NCBI GenBank assembly: GCA_928724745.1
Contig: CAKMXJ010000007.1
Location: 620,001 to 684,000 of the forward strand
Direction: 5' to 3'
DNA: 64,000 nucleotides
Source: Anthracocystis setariae
Taxonomy: Eukaryota > Basidiomycota > Ustilaginomycetes > Ustilaginales > Ustilaginaceae
Shown here: piece after piece, positions 1 to 9,078 of the stretch
Numbering within the stretch: the first letter of the stretch is position 1
Layout: each line of letters opens with the position of its first letter
Notes under the pieces: model-generated
The model's database searches: none
What the model was told of the DNA's origin: nothing
What the model saw: only the letters and a program-made list of their open reading frames with translations
Program-made: the position numbers and the translations under genes

Positions 1-3000
1 TACATGCACGGTCTCAGCCAGGTTGCCATCGGTCGCCTCACTCGCTGTCTCAAAGAGTACGATTTGCCCGTCACCCTCACCGATTCTCGCGTCACCCGTC
101 TTGCAAAGTCCCTCGATGTCACCATCGACCGTCTGCTTGACATCATGAAGGTCGACAAGAAGAATTCGGGCAACGACAAAAAGATTGTTCTCCTCAGCGA
201 GATCGGTAACACCGTCGAGGACAAGGCGTCCACCGTCAGCGACGACATCATCCGCCGTGTGCTTTCCCTCGGTGCCACCGTCACCCCCATCGTGCAGAAC
301 CCCAACAACCCCAAAGTCACCCTCTCCACGCCTGGCTCCAAGTCCATCTCCAACCGTGCGCTCGTCCTCGCCGCTCTCGCAGCCAACACCTGCCGTCTCC
401 GCAACATGCTCCACTCCGATGACACCCAGGTCATGATGGCCGGCTTGAACGACCTTCACGCAGCTCGTTTCGATTTCGAGGACCGAGGAGAGACCATCGT
501 CGTCCACGGAAACGGTGGTGCTCTTCAACGTCCTGCCAACAACAAGCACATCTACCTCCAAAACGCCGGTACTGCCGCCCGTTTCATGGCCACCGTCGTC
601 AGCCTCGTCCAAAACGACGGTAACCAGGATCCTGTCGTCATCACCGGTAACAAGCGCATGAAGGAGCGTCCCATCGGTGCGCTCGTCGATGCTCTTCGCT
701 CCAACGCCACTGACATCCAGTACCTCGAGGGCCACGGTTGCCTGCCTCTCGCCGTCAAGGGCACCGCCAACGGTTTCAAGGGCGGCAAGATCCAGCTCTC
801 GGCTACCATCTCGTCGCAGTACGTCTCTTCCATCCTTCTTTGCGCTCCTTACGCCGCTGAACAAGTCGTGCTCGAGCTCGTCGGCGGACAGGTCATCTCG
901 CAGCTCTACATCGACATGACCATCGCCATGATGGCGACCTTTGGCATCAAGGTCGAGCGTTTGGTCGACGCTGCTACAGGCCGTCCCAGCAACACCTACA
1001 GGATTCCCAAGGGACAATACGTCTCACCCGACGTGTATGACATCGAGTCCGATGCCAGTTCCGCCACTTACCCCTTGGCCATCGCTGCCATCACCGGCAC
1101 CGAGTGCACCGTCCCCAACATCGGCTCTGCTTCGCTCCAGGGCGATGCCCGTTTTGCCAAGGACGTCCTCGAGCCGATGGGATGCACCGTTCACCAGACC
1201 GCTACCTCGACCACCGTCATCGGACCAAAGCTGGGCCACCTCCGCCAGATCGGTCTCGTGGATATGGAGCCCATGACCGACGCCTTCCTCACCGCCTCCG
1301 TCCTCCTCGCCGTCGCAGCGCAGCCCCCGGCCAACGGCTCCACCTCCACTTCTCGTCCCTCGACGCGCATCACCGGCATCGCCAACCAGCGCGTCAAGGA
1401 GTGCAACCGCATCCGCGCCATGATGGACGAGCTCGCCAAGTTCGGTGTCGACACCAAGGAGCACCAAGACGGTTTGGAGATCTTTGGTATCGACTACCGT
1501 CAGCTTGGTGCCAACGTGCGTGTCCACTGTTACGATGACCATCGTGTGGCCATGGCGTTCTCGGTGCTGGCTTCGCTCGCGCCAGGTGCCATCTTGGAGG
1601 AGAAGAGGTGTGTCGAAAAGACGTGGCCCAACTGGTGGGATGATCTCGAGAGGAGGATGGGCATTCGCGTCCACGGTGTCGATCCCGAGTGCTCACCCAG
1701 TCTTTGCATCCCTCCGTCGCATTTCAGCAAGAATTCCGGCAAGGCGGGTACCACTCTCGCCCAACTAACGAGCACCAAGGCGCTGACGCCCAGGAAGTAT
1801 GCTCAGGACGCCACGATCATCTGCATCGGGATGCGGGCGAGTGGCAAGACGTTTCTGGGTGCCATCGGCGCCGCGGCGCTGGGCAGCAAGTTTGTCGATG
1901 CCGATGTCGTGTTCAACCAGAAACTGGGCCAGGCGGATGGGTTGGGCGAGTATGTCAAGCAGCATGGTTGGCCTGCGTTCAGGCAGAAGGAGATGGAGAT
2001 CCTGCAGGAGCTGCTGCTGCATCATCCTACGGGTCATCTGCTCTCGCTAGGTGGTGGAGTGGTCGAGACCGAAGAGTGCAGGAAGATGCTCGCCGACTAT
2101 GCTGCCACCAAGGGCCCCGTGGTGTACATTGTGAGGGACACCGACGCGATCGTCAAGTTTCTCGCCAACTCGGACCGTCCCGCTTACGGAGAGCCGGTGA
2201 TGGATGTGTACCGCCGCCGCGATCCGTGGTTCCAACAATGCTCGTCGGTCGAACTCGTATCGTACTCGGAGGGCGAGTCGCTGGCGGTTCAGCCGTGTGC
2301 CAAGATCCTGCCCGATGCCTCGTTCACGATCCAGAAGAAGTTCGGGTTGGAAACCGAGGTGGCTAGGTTCTTCAAGTTCATCACGGGCCAGGACACGAAT
2401 CAGATCCAGGATCTTGTTGTCGACAGCCAGAAGGGCGGCAGGAGGACGTACTTCCTTAGTCTCACCTTCCCTGACCTGGTGCCCAAGCTCGGCTTGATTC
2501 GAAGCATGGAGAGTGGTGCTGATGCGCTCGAGTTCCGAGCTGATCTGCTCAATCCTACGGGTGAGCCGGTGACCGAGCCTCAAGTGCCTCGCGTCGAGTA
2601 TGTCAAGTCACAGCTGGCGGCGTTGCGTCATCGTACGTCGCTGCCTATCGTGTTTACCGTCCGCACCGCGTCGCAGGGCGGTATGTTCCCCGATGGCAAG
2701 CAGGATGAGTACTTTGAGCTCATCGCGCTGGCGCTCCGTCACGGGTGCGAGTATGTCGATCTTGAGCTCGTGTGGGACGACACGCTTCTGTCGGCCGTCG
2801 TTGCCGCCAAGGGCAACACGCAGATCATCGCCTCCTGGCACGATTGGTCGGGCAACCTGGATTGGGAAGCTGCCAGCACTGCGCAGATCTACACGCGTGC
2901 GGCTCAGTTTGGCGACATTGTCAAGATCATCGGCGCGGCCAACACGATGGAAGCCAACTTTTCGCTCGAGCGATTCCGCGCCAAGGTGTCGGCTTCGGCT

Positions 3001-4059
3001 ACCAAGCCGCTGCTTGCGATCAATATGGGTGCTACCGGTCAGTTGAGCAGGATCCTGAATCCGGTGTTTACGCCGATCACGCACGAGGCGATGCCGTTCA
3101 AGGCGGCACCGGGCCAGTTGACGTTCAAGCAGGTGCAGACGGCGTTGGAGTTGATCGGACAGGTGACGCCATTGCGGTTCGCATTGTTGGGTAGTCCGAT
3201 CCAGCACAGTCTGAGTCCCGTGTTGCATAATACGGGGTTTGCGGCGTTGGGGCTGCCGCACGTGTACGAGGCGGTTGAGACGAGCGAGGTCGATGGGGCT
3301 GTGGAGAGGTTTGTACGCTCGTCGGATTTTGGGGGCGCTAGCGTGACGATCCCGCATAAGCTGGCGATCATGCGGCTGCTGGACGAGGTGAGTGAGGAGG
3401 CGAAAGTGATCGGCGCGGTGAATACGGTGATTCCGATTCGCGATGCCAAGGGCGCGGTGGTCAAATTGGTTGGGGATAACACGGATTGGATCGCGATCGA
3501 GGTGTTGGCGAGGCGAAGTTTGCGCACAGTGCATCTGGCGGATCCCAACTTGACTGGGTTGGTGATCGGTGCAGGTGGGTCTGCCAGAGCGGCGTTGTTC
3601 GCACTGTACAGGTTGGGCGTTAAGCGCATCCTGCTGTTCAACCGAACGCTGGCCAACGCCGAACGGTTGGCGCGCCAAGTGCCCGTCGAGTGGAACGTAC
3701 ACGTGCTATCGTCTTTGAGCGAGGCGGCGCAGGAAACGCCGTCGATCGTGGTCTCCAACGTCCCCGGCGAGGCTACCACCTTGGAGCAAGGGAGCGAGGC
3801 GATCTTGTTGCCCAAGAGCATCCTTGCTAATCCAGCAGGAGGAGTGGTGATCGATATGTCGTACAAGCCGTACCTGACGTGTCTGCTGCAATTGGCCAGG
3901 GAGGTAAATGAGGAGAGGACAAAGGCGAGGTGGACGGCGATTCCAGGGATGACGATTTTGTTGGAGCAGGGGTGTCATCAGTTTAAGCGGTGGACGGGGA
4001 GGGAGGCGCCAAGAGAGAGGATCGAGGAGGTCGCTTGGCAGGTTTACCAGGCTCGTTAA
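1..4059 (+). CDS. ARO1: Pentafunctional AROM polypeptide, 5' end missing
   Basis: This protein carries out steps 2-6 of the shikimate pathway in the cytosol. The frame is already open at base 1, so roughly the first 300 residues (most of 3-dehydroquinate synthase) lie upstream of the window. Counting from the Met at base 4, the visible order is as follows. The C-terminal tail of dehydroquinate synthase covers 1-93. EPSP synthase covers about 94-560, with GSKSISNR near 111, NAGTAARFM near 187 and DDHRVAMAF near 511. Shikimate kinase starts near 600, with P-loop GMRASGKT. Type I dehydroquinase starts near 815, with the His of SWHDW and the Schiff-base Lys of DIVKIIGAA. Shikimate dehydrogenase covers about 1055-1351, with GSPIQHSLSP, NTDW and the GAGGSARAAL nucleotide loop. 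No intron or frameshift is visible. It ends at TAA, convergent with the membrane-protein gene downstream. A degenerate echo of its last codons sits near 4983-5035. Confidence 0.97.
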   Translation, partial: YMHGLSQVAIGRLTRCLKEYDLPVTLTDSRVTRLAKSLDVTIDRLLDIMKVDKKNSGNDKKIVLLSEIGNTVEDKASTVSDDIIRRVLSLGATVTPIVQNPNNPKVTLSTPGSKSISNRALVLAALAANTCRLRNMLHSDDTQVMMAGLNDLHAARFDFEDRGETIVVHGNGGALQRPANNKHIYLQNAGTAARFMATVVSLVQNDGNQDPVVITGNKRMKERPIGALVDALRSNATDIQYLEGHGCLPLAVKGTANGFKGGKIQLSATISSQYVSSILLCAPYAAEQVVLELVGGQVISQLYIDMTIAMMATFGIKVERLVDAATGRPSNTYRIPKGQYVSPDVYDIESDASSATYPLAIAAITGTECTVPNIGSASLQGDARFAKDVLEPMGCTVHQTATSTTVIGPKLGHLRQIGLVDMEPMTDAFLTASVLLAVAAQPPANGSTSTSRPSTRITGIANQRVKECNRIRAMMDELAKFGVDTKEHQDGLEIFGIDYRQLGANVRVHCYDDHRVAMAFSVLASLAPGAILEEKRCVEKTWPNWWDDLERRMGIRVHGVDPECSPSLCIPPSHFSKNSGKAGTTLAQLTSTKALTPRKYAQDATIICIGMRASGKTFLGAIGAAALGSKFVDADVVFNQKLGQADGLGEYVKQHGWPAFRQKEMEILQELLLHHPTGHLLSLGGGVVETEECRKMLADYAATKGPVVYIVRDTDAIVKFLANSDRPAYGEPVMDVYRRRDPWFQQCSSVELVSYSEGESLAVQPCAKILPDASFTIQKKFGLETEVARFFKFITGQDTNQIQDLVVDSQKGGRRTYFLSLTFPDLVPKLGLIRSMESGADALEFRADLLNPTGEPVTEPQVPRVEYVKSQLAALRHRTSLPIVFTVRTASQGGMFPDGKQDEYFELIALALRHGCEYVDLELVWDDTLLSAVVAAKGNTQIIASWHDWSGNLDWEAASTAQIYTRAAQFGDIVKIIGAANTMEANFSLERFRAKVSASATKPLLAINMGATGQLSRILNPVFTPITHEAMPFKAAPGQLTFKQVQTALELIGQVTPLRFALLGSPIQHSLSPVLHNTGFAALGLPHVYEAVETSEVDGAVERFVRSSDFGGASVTIPHKLAIMRLLDEVSEEAKVIGAVNTVIPIRDAKGAVVKLVGDNTDWIAIEVLARRSLRTVHLADPNLTGLVIGAGGSARAALFALYRLGVKRILLFNRTLANAERLARQVPVEWNVHVLSSLSEAAQETPSIVVSNVPGEATTLEQGSEAILLPKSILANPAGGVVIDMSYKPYLTCLLQLAREVNEERTKARWTAIPGMTILLEQGCHQFKRWTGREAPRERIEEVAWQVYQAR

Positions 4060-4544
4060 GGTGACTGAATGAATGAATGAATGAAAGAATCGCTTCTGGT
4101 TACAAGAACCCCTTTGTTTCAGATGGCATGGACGAACATCACAAATGATGTCTGAGTTATACAAAGTGCGAATGATGGTTATTGATATCCGCTTCACCAG
4201 CGATCGGCTAGAATATTTTTCATTTTTTTTTTTTTGGTTTTGACGAGCTTAGTTTCGGCCTGATCGTCGCGGACTTGGTTGCTTGCAACGTGGTATGGAA
4301 AATGGAATGAGTTGAGTTGCTGTACAAAAAGAGATGAAACAAGGTGCGGGTTAAGTTTTCTGCTATGTTGATTTCAGCTAACTTACTGTAGCTCCAACAC
4401 GTGTGGGGTGGGCTTGGGGGGTTGGTATGGCGTGAGTTTGCCGAGTTGAGAGAGTGTGTGTGAGAGTTGGTCAGAATGCAATTTCTTGCCTCCTTGCTCC
4501 TGCTTGGGCTTGCCAGTCGACACCAAAAAAAAAGGTGTGTGCGC

Positions 4545-5035
4545 TTCTACGATTGGTTTCTCTCGCTTCCTCCTCGGCGTCGCACTGCTCCGACCGTCGC
4601 TCTATAGTTTAAACAGGATGATTGAATGAATTGGTTTTGGTTGCAAAGAGAAGAACAAAGGGGGGCGTCTGGCTTTGTCCGAACGCAGGTGTCGAGTGCT
4701 TTGAAGTGAGGCTTTCCATCGTGCCAAGTGAGAATTGAATGAGCTGGTGTGATTGTTTCGCTTTCTTCCTCGACCGCGTTTTGACAAACTGAGTCGGTTG
4801 AAATGCACTCGACACGACCACCGCTCTGACTTGATGCATCACATTCTTCTACAGCATCGAGATAAGTGGCACGAGTGCTTCTCTATGAGATGAGCGTTTC
4901 CATCGTGCAGATCCTTCCCCCTATTCCGGCTAAGACAATTCTGCTCGAACAGCGTTGATTATCAGTCTAACAAGTGGGACAGCGTGGGAGGCGTCAAGCG
5001 AGCAGATCGAAGCGATCGCATGGCAGACCTCCGTT
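4545..5035. repeat. Degenerate duplicated fragments of the ARO1 and 7TM gene 3' ends
   Basis: The spacer between the two convergent stop codons (4060-5131) contains imperfect copies of both flanking gene ends. On the minus strand, 4715-4830 matches the 3' end of the 7TM gene (5148-5255). It shares the blocks AGAGCGGT, TCGAGTGC and CCAGCTCATTCA, and in one frame it reads VVVSSAF, against AVVSSAF in the real protein. A shorter, more decayed copy lies at about 4555-4612. On the plus strand, 4983-5035 resembles the last codons of ARO1: EASSEQIEAIAWQ against EAPRERIEEVAWQ. The simplest reading is an old tandem duplication of the convergent junction that has since decayed. These fragments are non-functional remnants, not genes. 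I see nothing else in 4060-5131 except a short (GAAT)n run at 4065-4085 and T-runs. Confidence 0.65.
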
Positions 5036-5131
5036 AGGATAGATGCATCTTTCTAGTTGCAAAACAAAGACGGTGCGATTATGGAGATAGTCCTCGATCG
5101 TGCCAATGGAAATGTACAAGTTGGGTTTGAC

Positions 5132-6109
5132 TTAAGTCATAGTTTCCAACGTATCAAGTGAGACTGAATGAGCTGGTGGGATTTTTTCCCTTGCCTCCTC
5201 CTCGGCTTTGCCGTGTTTGAACGCACTCGATACGACCGCTCTGTAGATCAAATTTGTCTGCAACACGGCAGTATACACGACACCCGAGCACAGATACAGC
5301 GGCGCATACCAACCCGTCTTACTAGCCCGGAACAAATACACAGACGTTAGACTAACGCCTACCAAAACCGTCTGCCCTTGCAATGAGTAGCGTGCCAACC
5401 GCACTAGCACCCTACGCGTAGGATCCATGGTCGCCCTCTTCCTTAGCACCAGCAATCGGAAAAGCGTGGTGGAAGTAATGCCAATTTCGAGCACGATGAA
5501 CACGCCCGTCCAAGCCGAGATGATGCTCTGCACCATATGCGCCAGCGTAGGCGAGACGAGCGCGCTCTTGTGATGCAGATGAAAAAACGAGATCCCAAAA
5601 GTGACCATGAGGCTGAATTGAACCCCGATCGTCATCACCGCGATCGCCAAGATCAGCCAAGTAATCGTGTTGCGATGCGGGAAGAGTTTCGCAGCGCGGA
5701 AGAGGAAGTACAATTGACCGATGGAGTCAGGTAGGGCACAGAGGATGTGACAGAGAGGCACGTACCAGCAGATCAGGTTCAGGTCGAGACCTAAGGGGGA
5801 GTAGAGGTCGACGAGCGTGTTTTGGTAGTTGATGCCGCAGAGGAGGATGGATAAGGCGAGCGAGCAGAGAACGGAGAGGAGCACGGCAAGTTGGAGCGCG
5901 AGAGGATCCCGGGTGGGGGAGGAGAGGCCACCGAAGAGGCGGTAGTAGATTAGGAAGAACGAGAGGTTGGCACCAGTGATGAACGTGACGAGAAAGACGA
6001 GGATGAGCGTAGGTCCTTCTGCTCGAGCTACGCTGATGCCGAGATTGGCAGGTTGCGTGGCGTGCACGTAGACGCCAAGTGGGTCTGGTTGGGGGGTGAC
6101 GATGCCCAT
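5132..6109 (-). CDS. Seven-transmembrane-segment protein of unknown function
   Basis: This is a 325-residue membrane protein that I do not recognise by family. From the Met at 6109, seven hydrophobic segments follow one another. They include LILVFLVTFITGANLSFF, LAVLLSVLCSLALSILL, LICWYVPLCHILCAL, ITWLILAIAVMTIG, a fifth around IISAWTGVFIVLEIG, a sixth around QTVLVGVSLTSVYLF and a seventh around LYLCSGVVYTAVLQ. The tail is short, charged and probably cytoplasmic. This architecture resembles basidiomycete orphan receptor-like 7TM proteins, but no receptor signature is visible. The frame stays open upstream to 6598. That part is polar, low in structure and overlaps likely promoter DNA, so the Met just before the first membrane segment was chosen. 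A spliced upstream exon cannot be excluded. The gene is convergent with ARO1, and its 3' end is duplicated in the spacer. Confidence 0.7.
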   Translation of the reverse strand: MGIVTPQPDPLGVYVHATQPANLGISVARAEGPTLILVFLVTFITGANLSFFLIYYRLFGGLSSPTRDPLALQLAVLLSVLCSLALSILLCGINYQNTLVDLYSPLGLDLNLICWYVPLCHILCALPDSIGQLYFLFRAAKLFPHRNTITWLILAIAVMTIGVQFSLMVTFGISFFHLHHKSALVSPTLAHMVQSIISAWTGVFIVLEIGITSTTLFRLLVLRKRATMDPTRRVLVRLARYSLQGQTVLVGVSLTSVYLFRASKTGWYAPLYLCSGVVYTAVLQTNLIYRAVVSSAFKHGKAEEEAREKIPPAHSVSLDTLETMT

Positions 6110-7011
6110 AGTGAGAGCAAAAATAATGGTGGCGGAAATGCTGTCAAGCTGCTTAGGTTTGGTGACAGCAAGGGATAGGGTGATGGTGGAGAGCTCCCGT
6201 TCAGGTCTTATACTGTACAAGCATTCAACAGACGAAACCTCAGTAAAAGACCTTCTGCTACCAATCGCCCACGATACGATGGCAGACTTCGCACCAGAGC
6301 ATTCCGGGTAGACTGTCACAATGCATCGCTCGTATACACCGTTCCACCCACCTGGTGGACTTGGTTCAAAAACTGCTTGAGCCTGTCTCGGCACAACTTT
6401 GACAGCCAGGTGCGGCTGGACTGCACAAGCCCCTGATATGTGCGAACAGATCCGGCGTCTAACATATCGCTGACGCCCACGATCCAGGAATCCATCTTTT
6501 CCTGCCAGATCCGAGCTCCTAGCATCGTCATGACAGCTGTCGGTGGACGCGATCCTACTTGTGCTATTCCCTTTCTCCAGCGAACCAGCATATACCACCG
6601 AAGGGTCAAGCCATTACACGAAAGAGCGTCAACGACCGAATCCTTCTGTCCCCACAGTACACCGAGCTGAACATAACACCAGAGGGACGCGGTACGACGA
6701 CCCAGAATTCGCCTAAGGCCGCATATGAAACGGGGGGGGGGGGGGGGGTCAACAGGGGGGCGTGTAGCCTTCTTGTATTGGCACAAACCACACCAAACTA
6801 GCTCGTTCGGCATCTGAAGTTCATGAGTGGCGATCAGACCCTCGAATCAATTTCCATCATACGTCCCGGAAGGGTAGGGGTTGGAGGGGGTTGAAATGAA
6901 GGTGTCGATAAGCGTCGACGCGGCTCATGCTTCCCCCACTCAAACAATCCCCTAAACAACCCACAGCTACCCAAGGTACAGTTTATAGCTGTATATAGCT
7001 GAATCGCTAAT
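6110..7011. other. Spacer between 7TM gene and 5S rRNA gene
   Basis: There is no convincing gene here. The stretch should hold the promoter of the minus-strand 7TM gene. It contains an uninterrupted G17 tract at 6732-6748 followed by a G6 run at 6755-6760. A TATATA element at 6992-6997 lies about 15-20 bases before the 5S gene. Confidence 0.6.
6992..6997 (+). promoter_or_regulatory. TATA-like element upstream of 5S rRNA gene
   Basis: TATATA lies 15-20 bases upstream of the predicted 5S start. In fission yeast, upstream TATA elements contribute to Pol III transcription of 5S and tRNA genes. The same arrangement is seen before the tRNA in this window. A functional role is inference. Confidence 0.4.
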
Positions 7012-7129
7012 ATCTGCGGCCATAGAACTTTGAAAGCACCGCATCCCGTCCGATCTGCGAAGTTAAGCAAGGTATCGCCTAGTCAGTACTGCGGTGGGGG
7101 ACCACGCGGGAATCCTAGGTGCTGCAGTT
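7012..7129 (+). rRNA. 5S ribosomal RNA, complete and dispersed
   Basis: The 118-nt segment carries the conserved eukaryotic 5S core. It has GAAAGCACCGCATCCCGTCC in the first half, the GATCTGCGAAGTTAAGC loop region, the AGTCAGTACTGCGGTGGGGG block and the GGGAATCC...GGTGCTG 3' arm. The termini pair as helix I: the 5' strand CTGCGGC pairs with the 3' strand GCTGCAG, with one G-U pair. The internal Pol III promoter lies within the gene. Two long T-runs follow immediately. The gene is unlinked to other rRNA genes within the window, consistent with 5S genes scattered through the genome. Confidence 0.93.
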
Positions 7130-7131
7130 TA

Positions 7132-7151
7132 TTTTTTTTTTATTTTTTTTT
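7132..7151 (+). terminator. Pol III terminator of 5S rRNA
   Basis: A T10 run and a T9 run separated by one A begin two bases after the mature 5S 3' end. Runs of four or more T on the non-template strand terminate RNA polymerase III. Confidence 0.85.
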
Positions 7152-8260
7152 CTTCCTCCCCTTTTAGATGTCGATATCGTCTTGTGGCCTTTGACGGTCT
7201 CTCACGAGCCTCGGCTAGGTCAACAAGAGTCGAGGAAGTAAAGAGGCGAGATGACGGATGGTCATTTGGACTGGCAGTTCAGATCGTCTCCACAGTGTAG
7301 CGAGACACTATCGCGCGAGCCCATTCACATGCCTTAGGCATGTAGAACGCATGTAGTTATGCGCAGCTGGCTTGTATATAGATCCTCATCGTCGGTCACT
7401 CCTTCTTGGCAATCCATCATCTTGTTATCGTATGCCACCAAGCGTGTGTACGTGTAACACGCGGACTGTTTATATTGTTTGCCTCAATTTCCAGCTTGAA
7501 TTATTTCGCATTTTTTTTTTTTGCGTTGCTCACGGCGGTGCTCAACCCCCACTCTCTTCTCTTTTGAGGATTGTCTTTCAGCTTGGTCGACCCAGACTCA
7601 GATTCGGATTGAGGTTGATCGGAGAAAGATCATCCAGCTGCGCACTGGTAAAGGCGTAGGAGACTGAGGAGTTGGGGCTCCGAAGATGGATGAGATTTTA
7701 TCGTCGGTGACTTTTTCCAAAGCGGAAGAATACAGACCTGTATTTTTCGCGGTAGCACACAGGTGGAGGCCGTAGCGGTTGATGTCGCTGACACACCAAA
7801 CCCAACACACCTCACGTCACATACCGCTTGACAGCAGCCAAGGCGTTCATCCTCTCTCTTGACCTTTCTCTCTCACTTGGAACAAGTGTGATGATCTTGC
7901 AAGTAAAAGCTCTCATCTTGCTTGCTTGCATGTGTGATCAATTCAAGTATGCTACCATGACGATCATGTCTGAGCGGTGTCCAGCGTGACTGTGCGGCAC
8001 TGGCAAGCGTGTCAAGGTTGAGGTAGTGGACGCTGTGTCAGACTCAAGGGTCTTGCTCGCTTAGCGTTGTGAGGAGAAGATGACAGATAATGAGCGCGAG
8101 TTGCGTCACTGTTCAACAGCCTGTCTCTCCTTCCGTTGATAAAGAATTGGAAGAACCGCATGCTCCACTCGCCTCTTTAGAGATCATATATAACCGTGTC
8201 CTAACTGTTCGCATTGCTCGCATCCTACAGCCACTTAGACATTCGCAGTATCGACTCAGA
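7152..8260. other. Gene-free spacer upstream of the profilin-like gene
   Basis: No supportable coding sequence. It contains several short T-runs (for example near 7511) and CTTG repeats near 7918. A CATATATAA element at 8185-8193, about 120 bases before the next ATG, is a plausible TATA box for that gene. Confidence 0.5.

Positions 8261-8261
<1 letters not shown>

Positions 8262-8313
<52 letters not shown>
8262..8313 (+). repeat. (CA)26 microsatellite ending at the start codon
   Basis: Twenty-six perfect CA units run directly into the ATG at 8314 without any intervening base. If transcription starts at or upstream of the tract, the whole immediate 5' leader would be CA repeat, and its length would be expected to vary between strains. 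Confidence 0.95.
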
Positions 8314-8315
<2 letters not shown>

Positions 8316-8883
8316 GGCAGGGGGATCTTCAGTCAACCGAGGCCCTCACACCGGCACCAACACCGAAACGATCGCCTCGGACCTCAACGATCCGCAACGC
8401 TCCTCACTCCTCTCGAATTTTAACTTCGCCGAGCTCGCTCGACTCCGTATCCCTCCTGCCTCTGGCATCTCGGAGTACGCGATTTTCGATCGAGACGACT
8501 GCCGCGCCATCCACGGCTCACAACCGTCGTTCAGCAAGTTGTTCGACCCTGCGCAAATCCGCCAACTGCTCGACATCTTCATCCAAGCCTCCACCCCTAG
8601 CATCACCGAGGAAGAGCTGCAAAACAAATCGAGAGAGATCTCCTTTCTCGGCAAAGAGTTCACCATCTCGGGCCCGAGAGGCGCGCAGCATCCACTTGAA
8701 ATCGCAACCCTGCACGAAAAGGCGCACCAAGGCGATGTGTATTTTGTCGCGACAACCGCGACGCTGTTGATGGTTTTCAAGACAGGCACTGGCGCAGATG
8801 TGCAGTATATGAGCAATGAGAAGCAGGGCGTGTGGACGGCTGTTCGTTCCTTCGCTTTCGCGCTCTCGGAAAAGGGTTTGTAA
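8314..8883 (+). CDS. Probable profilin-fold protein
   Basis: This encodes 189 residues without a signal peptide or membrane segment. By eye the order of elements follows profilin. ISEYAIFDRDDCRAIHGSQPSF corresponds to the profilin strand-turn with its short Asp-rich loop. FDPAQIRQLLDIFI corresponds to the following helix. LGKEFTISGPRG and then GDVYFVATTATLLMVFKT correspond to the central hairpin. WTAVRSFAFALSEKGL resembles the C-terminal helix. Typical profilins are about 125-130 residues. Here there is an extra N-terminus of some 45 residues and a longer loop before GKEF. If the assignment is right, a role in actin or polyproline binding is possible, but the key binding residues cannot be confirmed by eye. 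The gene is convergent with the GH32 gene. The ATG directly follows the CA repeat. Confidence 0.5.
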
Positions 8884-9078
8884 CGAGGTTCACATTTCAA
8901 TCAAACTAAGCCCATCGTGCTTTCAACCGTGGAGGAACAGGTTTGTCATGACCGGTCACCGATGCATTGTGTGTGTATGGTAACAGAGAGAGAGAAAAGA
9001 AGGGAAGCGAAAGGTACCCCAAGATCGCAAGCAACACATCATGGTGGCTCTCTGATTGCAAGGATTCAAGGCACATTT

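Noticed and set aside
2608..3702. Long antisense open frame (364 codons) inside ARO1
   Set aside because: It is a by-product of codon bias in the strongly conserved sense gene; its translation is Arg/His/Gln-rich without family resemblance.
4602..4842. Two overlapping short minus-strand frames
   Set aside because: Their sequence is explained as a decayed duplicate of the 7TM gene 3' end, not a separate gene.
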